Shown here: piece by piece, positions 54,545 to 64,000 of the stretch
Layout: every line of letters begins with the position of its first letter
How positions within the stretch are numbered: position 1 is the first letter of the stretch
Source: Candidatus Opimibacter iunctus
GTDB taxonomy: Bacteria > Bacteroidota > Bacteroidia > Chitinophagales > Saprospiraceae
Length of the DNA stretch: 64,000 bases
NCBI GenBank assembly: GCA_016716665.1
Contig: JADJVH010000001.1
Span: 310,001-374,000 of the forward strand
Direction of reading: 5' to 3'
The notes under the pieces: generated by a model
Database searches by the model: none
What the model was told of the DNA's origin: nothing
Seen by the model: only the letters and a program-made list of their open reading frames with translations
Translations under genes and position numbers: made by a program

Positions 54545-55192
54545 TTGCCGCCATCCTCTCCATACAACTTCTCCTTCACCAGCGCCTCCTCGCTGATCCC
54601 GGAGACCATGACCCTGGCAGCCGAATACCAGAATTCCCACGATTGGGATGAAGTCAGGGCAGCCGTATCCTCTGAAAACCTCCTCCTTAAGGTTAAAAAG
54701 GCTACCATGGACCGCCAATACAGGGAAATCAAGAAGCGATTGGTATTACTTACTCCGGCCCAGCTCACAGCCCTATCTGAAGGCTCCAGGGACGATGCCA
54801 GAGCTATTATCTTCCTGGCCATGCTCAAATCCTATGCCTTCCTGAGGGATTTTGTGCTGGAAGTCATCCGTACCAAGTTCCAGGTATACGATACCGGGCT
54901 TACAGAAAAGGACTACGATCGGTTTTTTGAGACAAAAGAGCTTGCCTATCCTGAGCTCACCCAGCTATCGCCCTCCACCAGCCGGAAAATCAAGCAGGTG
55001 ACCTTTCGGATGCTTGAAGAAACCGGTCTTCTTAAGGCCAATGGCGACTATACCATTCTCAAACCCATGGTCAGCCAACGCGTACTTCCTCTTATCTTAG
55101 CAGACGACCCCAAGTGGCTGGCATGCTTTCTGATGTCAGATAGGGAATTATCAGAATACCAAACCAATGCCTCACATGCCAAACGAACCTAG
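54545..55192 (+). CDS. brxA: BREX protein BrxA (DUF1819)
   Basis: The product is 215 aa. The only start in frame after an upstream stop (54536-54538) is TTG at 54545, which gives MPPSSPYNFSFTSASSLIPETM, the usual BrxA opening (YNFSFTSASLLIPE-like). The helical DUF1819 fold continues with 'SENLLLKVKKATMDRQYREIKKRL' (key QYREIKKRLVLL). BrxA binds DNA and is needed in many type 1 BREX systems. It overlaps brxB by 26 bases, which indicates one operon. Confidence 0.85.
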   Translation: MPPSSPYNFSFTSASSLIPETMTLAAEYQNSHDWDEVRAAVSSENLLLKVKKATMDRQYREIKKRLVLLTPAQLTALSEGSRDDARAIIFLAMLKSYAFLRDFVLEVIRTKFQVYDTGLTEKDYDRFFETKELAYPELTQLSPSTSRKIKQVTFRMLEETGLLKANGDYTILKPMVSQRVLPLILADDPKWLACFLMSDRELSEYQTNASHAKRT

Positions 55193-55769
55193 ATATAATG
55201 CCCTTCTCCATTTTGACAAACTTTTTGCTGTCCTCTCCAGCAGTCGCTTCTTAAATAAGGAAGGACTAGGAGGTGAACTTCCGTTTTTTATACATTCCTA
55301 CCCTGTAGCAAAGGAATCAGAGGTGGCTCCTCAAATCACCTCCTTAATCAAAAGGCTGGGCAATGCTCAGATAGAAGTGCTGGGAATAAACCTATACACT
55401 TTATGCATTGATATCCTCAAGCGGGAAAATGTCCTGGAGCAGATCCTCCAGCAGGAATCTAAGATGCCAAAGCAACGGCTGGTAAAGACCCTTAATAGCG
55501 TTTTAAACGTTGATAAAGTGGTAATCCCTGAGATTCATGAGCGTGCCGAATCCCGACACCATGATATGGTATTTCTCTATGGGGTAGGCGAAGTATATCC
55601 AATGGTCCGGTCCCACACCATATTAAATAATATTCAAACACTGACCGGTGACATCCCCATGGTCATGTTCTTTCCGGGGACATACAACAATGAATCTTTA
55701 ACCCTCTTTGATCGCCTGAAGGATGACAATTATTACAGGGCGCATTTGCTAAATGAGTACACTATCTGA
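55167..55769 (+). CDS. brxB: BREX protein BrxB (DUF1788)
   Basis: The product is 200 aa; an internal ATG at 55176 (MPNEPRYNALL) is equally possible. DUF1788 features are 'LPFFIHSYPVAKESEVAPQIT' (key LPFFIHSYP) and 'HDMVFLYGVGEVYPMVRSHTILNN' (key GVGEVYPMVRSHTIL), with 'VMFFPGTYN' at the end. BrxB is a small core BREX component of unknown detailed role, thought to contact PglZ. It overlaps brxC by 17 bases. Confidence 0.85.
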   Translation: MPHMPNEPRYNALLHFDKLFAVLSSSRFLNKEGLGGELPFFIHSYPVAKESEVAPQITSLIKRLGNAQIEVLGINLYTLCIDILKRENVLEQILQQESKMPKQRLVKTLNSVLNVDKVVIPEIHERAESRHHDMVFLYGVGEVYPMVRSHTILNNIQTLTGDIPMVMFFPGTYNNESLTLFDRLKDDNYYRAHLLNEYTI

Positions 55770-58700
55770 CATGAAACAAAAAGACCTCTATGCCCAGGAC
55801 ATCTTCAGACTTATCGAAGGTGTTATCAAGGCCAATGATGACCGACATATCCTCACAGAAGTCCAGGAGTATGTTTTAACTAACGAATTGCTTGGTATTA
55901 AGAACAAGAATCACAACACCATGTTGCCAGGGCTATTTCAAGCCCTGACTGAAAGTAAGTTTAACAGCAGTGTGTGGATCTCAGGCTATTTTGGATCAGG
56001 TAAGTCACATCTGCTGAAGATTCTATCCTTGGTATTGCAAAACAAGGAAATCAATGGCCAGAAATGTGCCTCTATTTTTGCAGGAAAAGCTAAGGACGAT
56101 TTTGAGTTGGAGAAGAATATTTTAAAAGTAGCCTCCATCCCAACCGAATCCATCCTCTTTAATATTGCTGCAAAAGCAGATGGTATCAATAGTATGGGGA
56201 CGACCATTGACCCTGTCTTGAGTATTTTCTTAAAGGTATTTAATGATCACCTTGGATATGATCCCAACAATCCGGACATAGCTGAAATCGAACGTCATCT
56301 GGACAGCATCGATAAGTATACTCATTTTAAGGAAGAGTACCTGAAGAGGTTTGACAAAAGTTGGGAAGAAGGTCGTAAAGCCATCTATCTCAACCAGCAT
56401 GAACTGGCCGAGATCTATGGAGAGATTAAATCCATCACCACAGATGATGCGAATCGATTTATTGAAAACCAGATTAACAACTATAAGCTCGACATCGATG
56501 GCTTTGCCAATTTGGTTGCCAATTACATTGGAACTAAACCTCCTGGTTTCCGTCTGATATTTTGTGTGGATGAGGTAGGACAATTCATTGCTGAGAATGT
56601 AAACCGGATGCTCAGCCTTCAGACCATCGCTGAGTCGCTTTCGTTCATTACCAAAGGCCAGTCATTTATGATTGTTACCTCCCAGAATGACCTGGATGCT
56701 ACCATAGGAGACATGACAGCAAAGCAGAAGCATGATTTTTCACGAATTCAGGGACGATTTGCTAACAAAATTCCGCTGACCAGCGCTAATGCTGATGAAG
56801 TCATACAGAAGCGACTCCTGAAGAAAAAAGAAGAAGCAGAAGTTCTGCTTACCTCACGGTTACAAAAAGAGATCAACAACATCAAAACCCTTCTCAAGTT
56901 TGACGGTGATGTGAGACAATACAAGGTAATAAAGGATGAAAACCATTTAGTCAATACATACCCATTTCTGCCTTACCAGTTTGATCTTTTCCAGGAGTCT
57001 ATCATGGCACTATCAAAACACAATGCATTCATTGGAAGTCAACAATCCGTTGGAGAGCGTAGTATGCTTGGAGTATTCCAGCAAGTAGCTAAAACCTACG
57101 CTGATGAGGACATAGAGCAGATTGTGTCCTTCGGCCATATGTATGATGGGATCAAAGATGTGCTGCAAGGTAATATCCAATCAGATATCATCTTGGCAGA
57201 TAAGAACCTTGAATCAACCCTTGCTAAAGAAGCACTCAAGACTTTATTTCTGGTAAAATATGTCCCCGGTTTTCAGGCTACCTTAAATAATATTGCTATT
57301 CTGTTGTTGCCAAAGTTTGAAGTTAATCTGGGTGAGTTCCACAATCAAGTCCAGGAAACCCTAAACCTCCTCGAACATCAAACTTATATCCGCCGAATTG
57401 TAGGTGATAAGTATGAATACCTGACTAATCAGGAGAAGGATATTGAAAATGAAATAAAGAGCACCGAGATTGACCCAGGGGCACCTGGACAACTTCTTGC
57501 ATCATATCTTTTGATGACATTATCGGGGACGCAAAAGTCAAGCTAGATGGTACCACACAGATCTATTCGTATGGTAAAAAGCTGGATGATAACCTGATCG
57601 GTAGTGATAAGGATTTTTATCTCAACTTTATCACTCCACTCAATCCCAATATCAATGCAAGGGAGAATATTGCTATGTTCTCCATGCTCAATCCACGAGA
57701 CCTGATTGTCTATCTACCGGAAGATAAAAAGCTATACAATGAGTTGCGCCTAATCCGGAAAACGGAAAGTTATATCCAGACTACACGAGCTACTACCTCA
57801 GACCCTGGCAAGGAACGAATACTCAGTGAAAAAGCACACCAGAATGAAGATAGAAAGAGAAGCGTAGTGGCTCATTTGAAGGAGTACATCAGTGAGGCCA
57901 ATATGTATTTTAATGGAACAGCGCTAAAGGATATTTCAAATACAAATCCTAAGACCAGAGTTAGCCTCGGGATGCAACAGCTGATACGGACTATCTATCC
58001 GGATTTGGCTATGCTGCCAGCCGATTACAATGAAACCGACCTGCTTAAAGTCATTCAAACAAATGACGATATCTTATTGAAATCCGATCTTCATGAGAGT
58101 GAGGTCACTGTGCTCAATCGCATCAACCTGAGCAGGAGCAATCATGATAGAACGACAATAAAAAGTCTGATTGATCACTTTTCCGGAGGATCCTATGGGT
58201 GGCCACAGGTAGCAGTGTTGTATATCATGGCAAAGCTCTATAAGCGGAATAAAATCAGTATCAAGCAAGATAGTAATGTGCTGGAGGGTAATGCTGTTCT
58301 TGCGGCACTCCAGAAAACCCCTCAGTATAGCTCAACTATTGTAGATCCTGAGGAGGAGGTTGATACTACGCAATTGCAAAAACTTAAACGCTTTCACCAG
58401 GAATATTTTACAGCACCCAACCTGGGTAGTGACCCGAAAGAGGTATCAAGATTGTTTAAACTAAGACTTGTAAAGGAGGTTGAGGATCTCAATGCGCTAT
58501 ATAATCAGCGTCATCAGTTTAAGTTTCTTGAGAATATCGGTGAGCCTTTACATCGCCTTAAACTGCTTGCAGAAAAGTACCACATTTACTTCTTTACAGC
58601 TTTGGACAAATACCAGGACGAAGTGCTGGATGATAAAGAGAATGTCCTGGAGCCCATCAAAAAATTTATGGACGGCGCCCAGAGAGGCATTCTGGAAGAT

Positions 58701-59294
58701 ATTCAACTCTACCGGAAAAGCCATAGTGCTAATTTTGAATATATAGACAAAGCCAACCTTGACGTACTCGACCTGGCTGCAGAAGATCCGGCTCCCTATA
58801 AAGGGAATATCATGCAACAAGCCAAGGCCGCATTAGAAAAAATCAGGCAAGATATCACACAGCGGCAGAAAATCGAAAGAAGCGAAGCAGAGGAGGACAT
58901 TCGCGATGCTATTAAAAAACTTCAATCCGCTGCTGAATTTACTAAACTGGATGATGACAAAAGAAAAGCATTAGTTCATCCCTTCGAACAAGCCATCCAA
59001 AATATACAGAAGGAGGTTTATATCGGAAACATCCGTAATCAAGCTCAACGGACTACGCAAGACCTCTATCAAAAACAACTCGGACTCCTTTATAAGTTAG
59101 CGGTTCCGCCTATATCGAATGCTTCTGGCACTGGTGATACTCAATCTGAACCGACCATAGTCAGGCGGGATAGCATTAAGGTGCCATTTAAAAAGCCGGC
59201 ACTTGAAACCAGGCAGGACGTCGATGAGTATGTCACTGCCCTCAAGGAACAGTTGATGAAACTGATAGAAAAAAACAATAAAATATCATTATAA
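55753..59294 (+). CDS. brxC: BREX ATPase BrxC/PglY, one base shift
   Basis: Two frames join into one protein of about 1180 aa. A start at 55771 (MKQKDLYAQD) also fits. The P-loop is 'GYFGSGKSHLLKIL' (residues 78-91), and 'FCVDEVGQFI' near residue 275 is Walker B. The frame breaks at a T-run (57509-57512; one T missing): restoring it gives 'YLFDDIIGDAKVKLDG'. The second half has 'YLPEDKKLYNELRLI' and a long helical C-terminus. BrxC is a large ATPase required for BREX defence and methylation. If the shift is real, the protein is truncated after about 598 aa. Confidence 0.85.
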
Positions 59295-59327
59295 AATAGA
59301 GTCAATCTCTATAGCTTAATCCTATCC

Positions 59328-62300
59328 ATGGACACCAATAGACTGAAGCGCTTCGCTAAAGAAGCACGGATCAAACTGCTGCAACAAATAAGCCTCAAAC
59401 TCGAATATGTCCTGGGGCATGATTCTGCTGAACTGAGAGGTAAGGAAGCCGAACTAAAGCAGCTTCAAGCTGAAATCAACCGAGTCGGTAAAGCGCAAGT
59501 CATAGATACGGTAGCCTACACTTGGTTTAATCGACTGATGGCGCTGCGGTTTATGGATGCTAATGGGTACAATATTCCCAAAGTAGTCACACCGGCTCCG
59601 GGGATGAGTATTCCTGAGATACTTCAGAATGCCCAGGCGGGGAGTATTGACACTGATCTGAAAGTCGATCGGGATCGCATCCGTGTGCTCTTGACTGGAC
59701 GTGCCACATCTAAGGATACCCATGGGGAAGTATACCGGATGCTTCTTGTCGCTACTTGCAATTACTGGCATTCCGCCATGCCGTATATATTTGAAAAGAT
59801 CAGCGATTACACAGAGCTTCTTTTACCTGACGATCTCCTCAGTGATTATAGTATCGTGAGAGATATCCGGGATGGGATGACTAATGAAGATTGCCTTGAG
59901 GAGGAATTGATAGGTTGGCTTTATCAATTTTATATCTCTGACAAGAAGGATGAGGTCTTTGAGAAGCTTAAGAAAAATGTCAAAATCACTCCGGAGAATA
60001 TCCCTGCTGCCACACAGCTTTTTACACCCCACTGGATAGTCCGCTACATGGTAGAAAATACCCTGGGCAAACTTTGGATGACGATTAGACCGGATAGTAA
60101 GTTGAGGGATCATATGCCCTATTACATTGAGTCCCCTGAAGGAAATTCACCAGCGCCAATACCGGAGGACCTGCTCACAACTGGTAACTCTCAACTCACA
60201 TCCATTCGTTTCCTCGATCCATGTCTCGGTAGTGGACATGTACTTGTTTACGCGTTCTCATTATTTTATAGGGTCTATGAAGAGGAAGGTTATAATGCCA
60301 ATGAAATACCGGGCTTAATCCTTGAAAACAACCTTTTCGGTATTGATATAGATGAGCGAGCGGTACAACTTGCTTCTTTTGCATTGGCTATGAAAGCCCG
60401 AAGCTACTACAACCGGTTTCTTAGAAAACCTGTACAACCTAATGTTATTGATCTAAAAAATATCAATGAAGAAGCTATACAAGATGCAGTCAAACTTCCT
60501 TTGAGAATACAAGGAAAGAGAATCGATCGACATAAAGATTTAAGTCTACACCTACTTACCCAGGCAGATAATTTTGGATCATTAATTCAGATTGAACCTG
60601 AGGAGTTATCTGCAATACAGCTCAAGCCAGGTATATGGCAAAATCAACAGCAAAGTATAATCGAACAGGCGACTTATTTGAGGGGCAAGTTCCATTGTGT
60701 GGTTACGAATCCACCATATATGGGGAGTAAAGGCATGAATTCAGCAATGCGAAGTTTTGTTGAAAGATTTTACAGCAGAAGCAAGAGTGATTTGATGGCT
60801 GTTTTTATTGAAAGGTGTTTGTCTTTTACTATGCCTTATGGGAAAACAGCATTAATTAATCAACATAGTTGGATGTTTCTTGGTAGCTATGAAGATTTAA
60901 GATCTTATTTGATTGATAATGTCCAGTTCGAAACAATGCTACATTTAGGCCCTCGTACATTTCCAGAGATAGGCGGAGAGGTGGTTCAAAACACGGCATT
61001 TTCTTTTGGAAAATACCCACCAACAAATGAAGGCGTTTTTATTCGATTAACTGATTTTGAAAATTCTCAATTAAAAGAAAGTAAAGCAATTGAAGCGATT
61101 AAAAAAAGAAGTGATTGGTTGTATTATTCACTACAAAATGTTTTCAAGAATATACCTGGGTGTCTTATTTTATATTGGTTAAATGACAATTATAGAAAAT
61201 CATTTGAAAATGAGAAATTGAACTTTTACGGAATGAGTAAAAGAGGACTTCAGCCTGGAAATGTTCCACAATTTGTTAGGTTTTGGCCAGAGATTTCATT
61301 AAATAAGGCCGAAATGATGGCCAACAATAGAAGTGAAGCATTGAGATCAAAAAAAAAGGTGGTTCAAATTTGATAGTGGAGGTACGTTTAGAAAATGGTA
61401 TGGTAATAATAATGTCCTAATCGATTGGGAGAACGATGGTGTAAGAATTAAAAATGGAAACAATCCAATTGTTCCGAGTGAGCACTTATACTTTTTAGAA
61501 GGGTATGTTTGGTCTAAAGTGAGTTCAAAGCCGTCTTTCCGTTTACATGATGCTGGTGTTATTCCAGGGGATGCGAGCCCGTGCTTTTTTCCCTCAAAAC
61601 CAAATGCCGGAATACTAGCCTTTTTAAATTCAAAGGTTGCATTGAATTTGCTTTCTTTTATAGCCCCCACCCTAAATTTTAAGACATCAGATATCGATAA
61701 ATTGCCGGTAAAAGGAATATCAACAAATTCACTGGAGCTTGTAAATGAGCTTATTGAATATGCTCGTTTTGATTGGAATTCGTATGAGACTTCTTGGGAC
61801 TTTTTAACTTCACCTTTTTTAAATGAATCTATCCAAAGGAATGTCACTATCCAAGTACAGTATGATATTATCAGAGAAGGTTGGCGACACGCCGTAAATA
61901 ATGTCAAGAATTTAGAAGAAATTAATAACGATTTATTTATTAATGCGTTTGGTTTATCCGATGACATATCCAAGGATGTTTCGCTATCTGATGTTACCCT
62001 TTTATGCAACCCAGTATACAGATATGGTGATGGTAAAAGTGAGGCTGAACTCGAAGGTTTATTATTAGTTGATACAATATTAGACCTCATATCATTTGCT
62101 CTTGGTTGTATTTTCGGACGATATAGTCTTGACCATCAAGGTTTAGTACTTGCTAGCCAAGGAGATACTCTTCAAGACTTTATGAATCAGATACCTTCTC
62201 CTTCTTTTTTTCCGGATGAGGACAATGTCCTTCCTGTCTTGGAAGGAGAGTATTTTATAGATGATATAGTTGGACGATTTCGCACTTGGTTAAAAATCGC

Positions 62301-62800
62301 TTTTAGGGAGGAAGATTCTGAAGAAAACCTGAGGTTTTTATAAGAAACCATTGGGAAAGACATTCGAAAATACTTTGTCAAAGATTTTTATAGTGATCAT
62401 ATCAAGCGATATAAAAAAACGTCCTATCTATTGGATGTTTTCTTCACCTAAGGGACATTTTAAGGCACTTATTTATATGCATCGCTATCAGCCGGATCTT
62501 TGTAGCCGGATGCTCAATGATTATCTCCAGCCGTTCATTGCAAAGCTGGAAGCCAACAAACAGCATCAGACCAATATAGGATTGAGAGAAGATATCTCGA
62601 CACGAGAGAAAACCAGTGCGATCAAAGAAGCAGACAGAATAGAGATTATGCTCAAGGACTGCAGGGAGTATGCAAAGACCCTCTTCAGTGTCGCTACCCA
62701 GCGGATAGAGATCGACCTGGATGACGGCGTGAAGGTAAATTATCAGAAATTTAAAGAGGTGCTGGTGCCGATAAAGGGACTGGAAAAGGATGAGGAGTGA
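59328..62800 (+). pseudogene. pglX: BREX DNA adenine methyltransferase PglX, interrupted (two shifts, one in-frame stop)
   Basis: The intact product would be about 1157 aa. The start is MDTNRLKRFAKEAR at 59328. N6-adenine methylase motifs are present: 'LDPCLGSGHVLVYAF' (AdoMet binding) and 'VVTNPPYMGSKGMN' (NPPY). The frame breaks at an A-run (61349-61357; one base missing) before 'WFKFDSGGTFRKWYG', meets a TAA at 62341-62343 in 'LRFL*ETIGKDIRKYF', and breaks again at an A-run (62413-62419; one base extra) before 'RPIYWMFSSPKGH'. PglX methylates host DNA in BREX. The middle part (about 60660-62400) is visibly more AT-rich than the ends. A BREX with broken pglX cannot protect the host in the usual way, unless the breaks are errors. 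Confidence 0.8.
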
Positions 62801-63052
62801 TAAAAGAAGAAAGGGACGAAATGCAAGTGATCTATAAAGGTCGATAAGCAGAGTGGAGAAGATCTTGAATGGACAATGAATTGAATACGTGGTAATCCAT
62901 GTTCAATGTTATAGACAATTGCCTTAGTTAGACATTATGTGTACTTTTAAACTGTCCGATTTACAGGGAAGGCTACAAAATGGGAAAGTCTACAGTCAAA
63001 GTACAGTTCTTGCATACTTCGTAATCAAAAGTTTATAAGGTGTAGTTTAAAA
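62801..63052. other. Gap after pglX, no gene seen
   Basis: About 250 bases without a supported gene. There is no pglZ or brxL start here, and the next gene is read from the opposite strand. Confidence 0.5.
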
Positions 63053-64000
63053 TTACTCAATTTGTTCTATTGATAATTTAATTTGAAGTATACAATGTTT
63101 GGCGACTTCACCTTCAAGTTTTTGATTACTTAATGTGATGGTTTTTTCAACAGGTTGACCCTTAATGAGTCTGTTAATATCTATAGGTAGCGAATAATAC
63201 GGTTCACCTTCAATCAATTCCAATGTTTTTATAGATGAAGCCTCAGAACTTGCAACAAAATCCGTTCGTATTTCTAATTTTTGTGAAGACTTAACACTGA
63301 CTACTGAACTAGCGAAAACATAACCCTGAGATTGTCCTTTTTTGAGATGTAATACTCGTTTATTGTCCCTAATATTTGAGTCGTTTGTAGGAAAAAGGAG
63401 GACATTATTCTTATCATATATTGATTCTATTTTTTTTGAATCTGGATGAATCTTATGTGCATCATCAATTATTTTAATAGTGATGTATCCTGCAATACTG
63501 GGAAAGGGAGTTGGTCCAAAAAAAGTGGAAAAGCTGTTTTCAAGACATTTGATTTCTTCTAACTTAATTCGGATTTTTTTTATTGATTGCGATTGTGCGA
63601 TTTCTTCAAGTGATTGTCCCTTTGTTGGTTCTGCAGCTCCCTTCGTTTGAGAGGTAGTGGAAGGAGGTAAAACTTGTGCAATAGCAGGGATGTCTTTCCT
63701 AACCATTAATTTAAAATTTCCATTATTTGTTAAATTGGATTTAATTAATAAAAACCCAGACAGAACGGAATCAGGAGTGGATTGCAACATGCTATATGCA
63801 TCCAGGCCTACATGTTCAAAATTGATATTCATAATTTCCGCTCCGAGAGGTTCGTTTACTTTTATTATTGTATCTCCTTTATATACCAAGAAATGTGATT
63901 TACCATCATCCTGATCTGGCACCATATCTTTGGCCGTTATCGTTTGTATCGTATAAGAATGAGTTGGAGAATGTAACCTTATATTAAACGCAATTGCAAA
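63053..64000 (-). CDS. Protein of unknown function (N-terminus beyond window edge)
   Basis: The frame is open for 315 codons from the right window edge to the stop at 63053, so the start is outside. An internal ATG at 63925 exists, but 25 further in-frame codons precede it ('FAIAFNIRLHSPTHSYTIQTIT') and look coding. The protein seems beta-rich with many Ser/Thr/Lys; it contains 'TTSQTKGAAEPTKG', a low-complexity linker, and 'LKKGQSQGYVFASSVVSVKSSQKLEIRTDF' (key QSQGYVFASSVV). I do not recognise the family. It lies downstream of pglX on the opposite strand and may be another island gene. Confidence 0.55.
   Translation of the reverse strand, partial: FAIAFNIRLHSPTHSYTIQTITAKDMVPDQDDGKSHFLVYKGDTIIKVNEPLGAEIMNINFEHVGLDAYSMLQSTPDSVLSGFLLIKSNLTNNGNFKLMVRKDIPAIAQVLPPSTTSQTKGAAEPTKGQSLEEIAQSQSIKKIRIKLEEIKCLENSFSTFFGPTPFPSIAGYITIKIIDDAHKIHPDSKKIESIYDKNNVLLFPTNDSNIRDNKRVLHLKKGQSQGYVFASSVVSVKSSQKLEIRTDFVASSEASSIKTLELIEGEPYYSLPIDINRLIKGQPVEKTITLSNQKLEGEVAKHCILQIKLSIEQIE

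Noticed and set aside
62801..63052. pglZ start
   Set aside because: No open frame or alkaline-phosphatase-like motif follows pglX.

Overview
The window looks like chromosomal DNA of a member of the phylum Bacteroidota, most likely of the Saprospiria/Chitinophagia side. The reasons are Bacteroidota-type -7 promoter boxes (TAnnTTTG-like) a few bases before several start codons, a T9SS C-terminal sorting domain, a TamL/TamB pair, BshB1 (bacillithiol), a DUF3276 PUR-alpha-like protein, the secreted protein family usually labelled 'asparagine synthetase B', and almost no strong Shine-Dalgarno sequences. I cannot name the species.

Bases 1-42,000 are ordinary, fairly GC-balanced chromosome. 1-6,123: a secreted beta-helix protein, a GH106-like and a GH28 glycosidase and a lipoprotein. 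6,166-14,368: a pentapeptide-repeat protein and the outer-membrane TamL/TamB pair. 14,492-21,994: FabH, BshB1, an acyl-CoA carboxyltransferase, threonine aldolase, an LVIVD-repeat secreted protein and DUF3276. 22,305-29,975: an ABC exporter, two envelope proteins, ComEC plus a ComEA-like protein, and fructose-1,6-bisphosphatase. 30,011-41,727: a VWA membrane protein, the 'AsnB' secreted protein, a sulfotransferase/GT4/flippase operon, and convergent YfhO and GT39 membrane genes, then a small S4 protein. Intergenic gaps carry 7-8 bp tandem arrays and a palindromic repeat family with matched arms.

Bases 42,000-64,000 are an accessory island. It holds a HEPN-like gene, relics of IS66 (TnpA, TnpB, TnpC pieces) enclosing a decayed initiator-tRNA-like sequence, and two diverged direct copies of another IS relic (44,210-44,573 and 53,837-54,253). 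Between these copies sits an AT-rich six-gene operon (44,710-53,195, minus strand) encoding an SH3 secreted protein, a J-like protein, a membrane-anchored GrpE-like protein, an Hsp70, a protein kinase-AAA+ ATPase fusion and a TerB-like protein. I read this as a self-contained, probably membrane-linked Hsp70 machine coupled to a kinase/unfoldase; it is the best candidate here for an undescribed system. Next to it are a helicase fragment and a BREX locus (brxA, brxB, brxC, pglX) that lacks pglZ and brxL in this window and whose pglX is interrupted.

At least ten single-base indels, most of them in homopolymers, split otherwise coherent genes (fabH, comEC, VWA, GT39, YfhO, hsp70, brxC, pglX, LVIVD). 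This points to residual assembly errors, although in-frame stop codons in the YfhO gene and pglX are substitutions and may be real decay.
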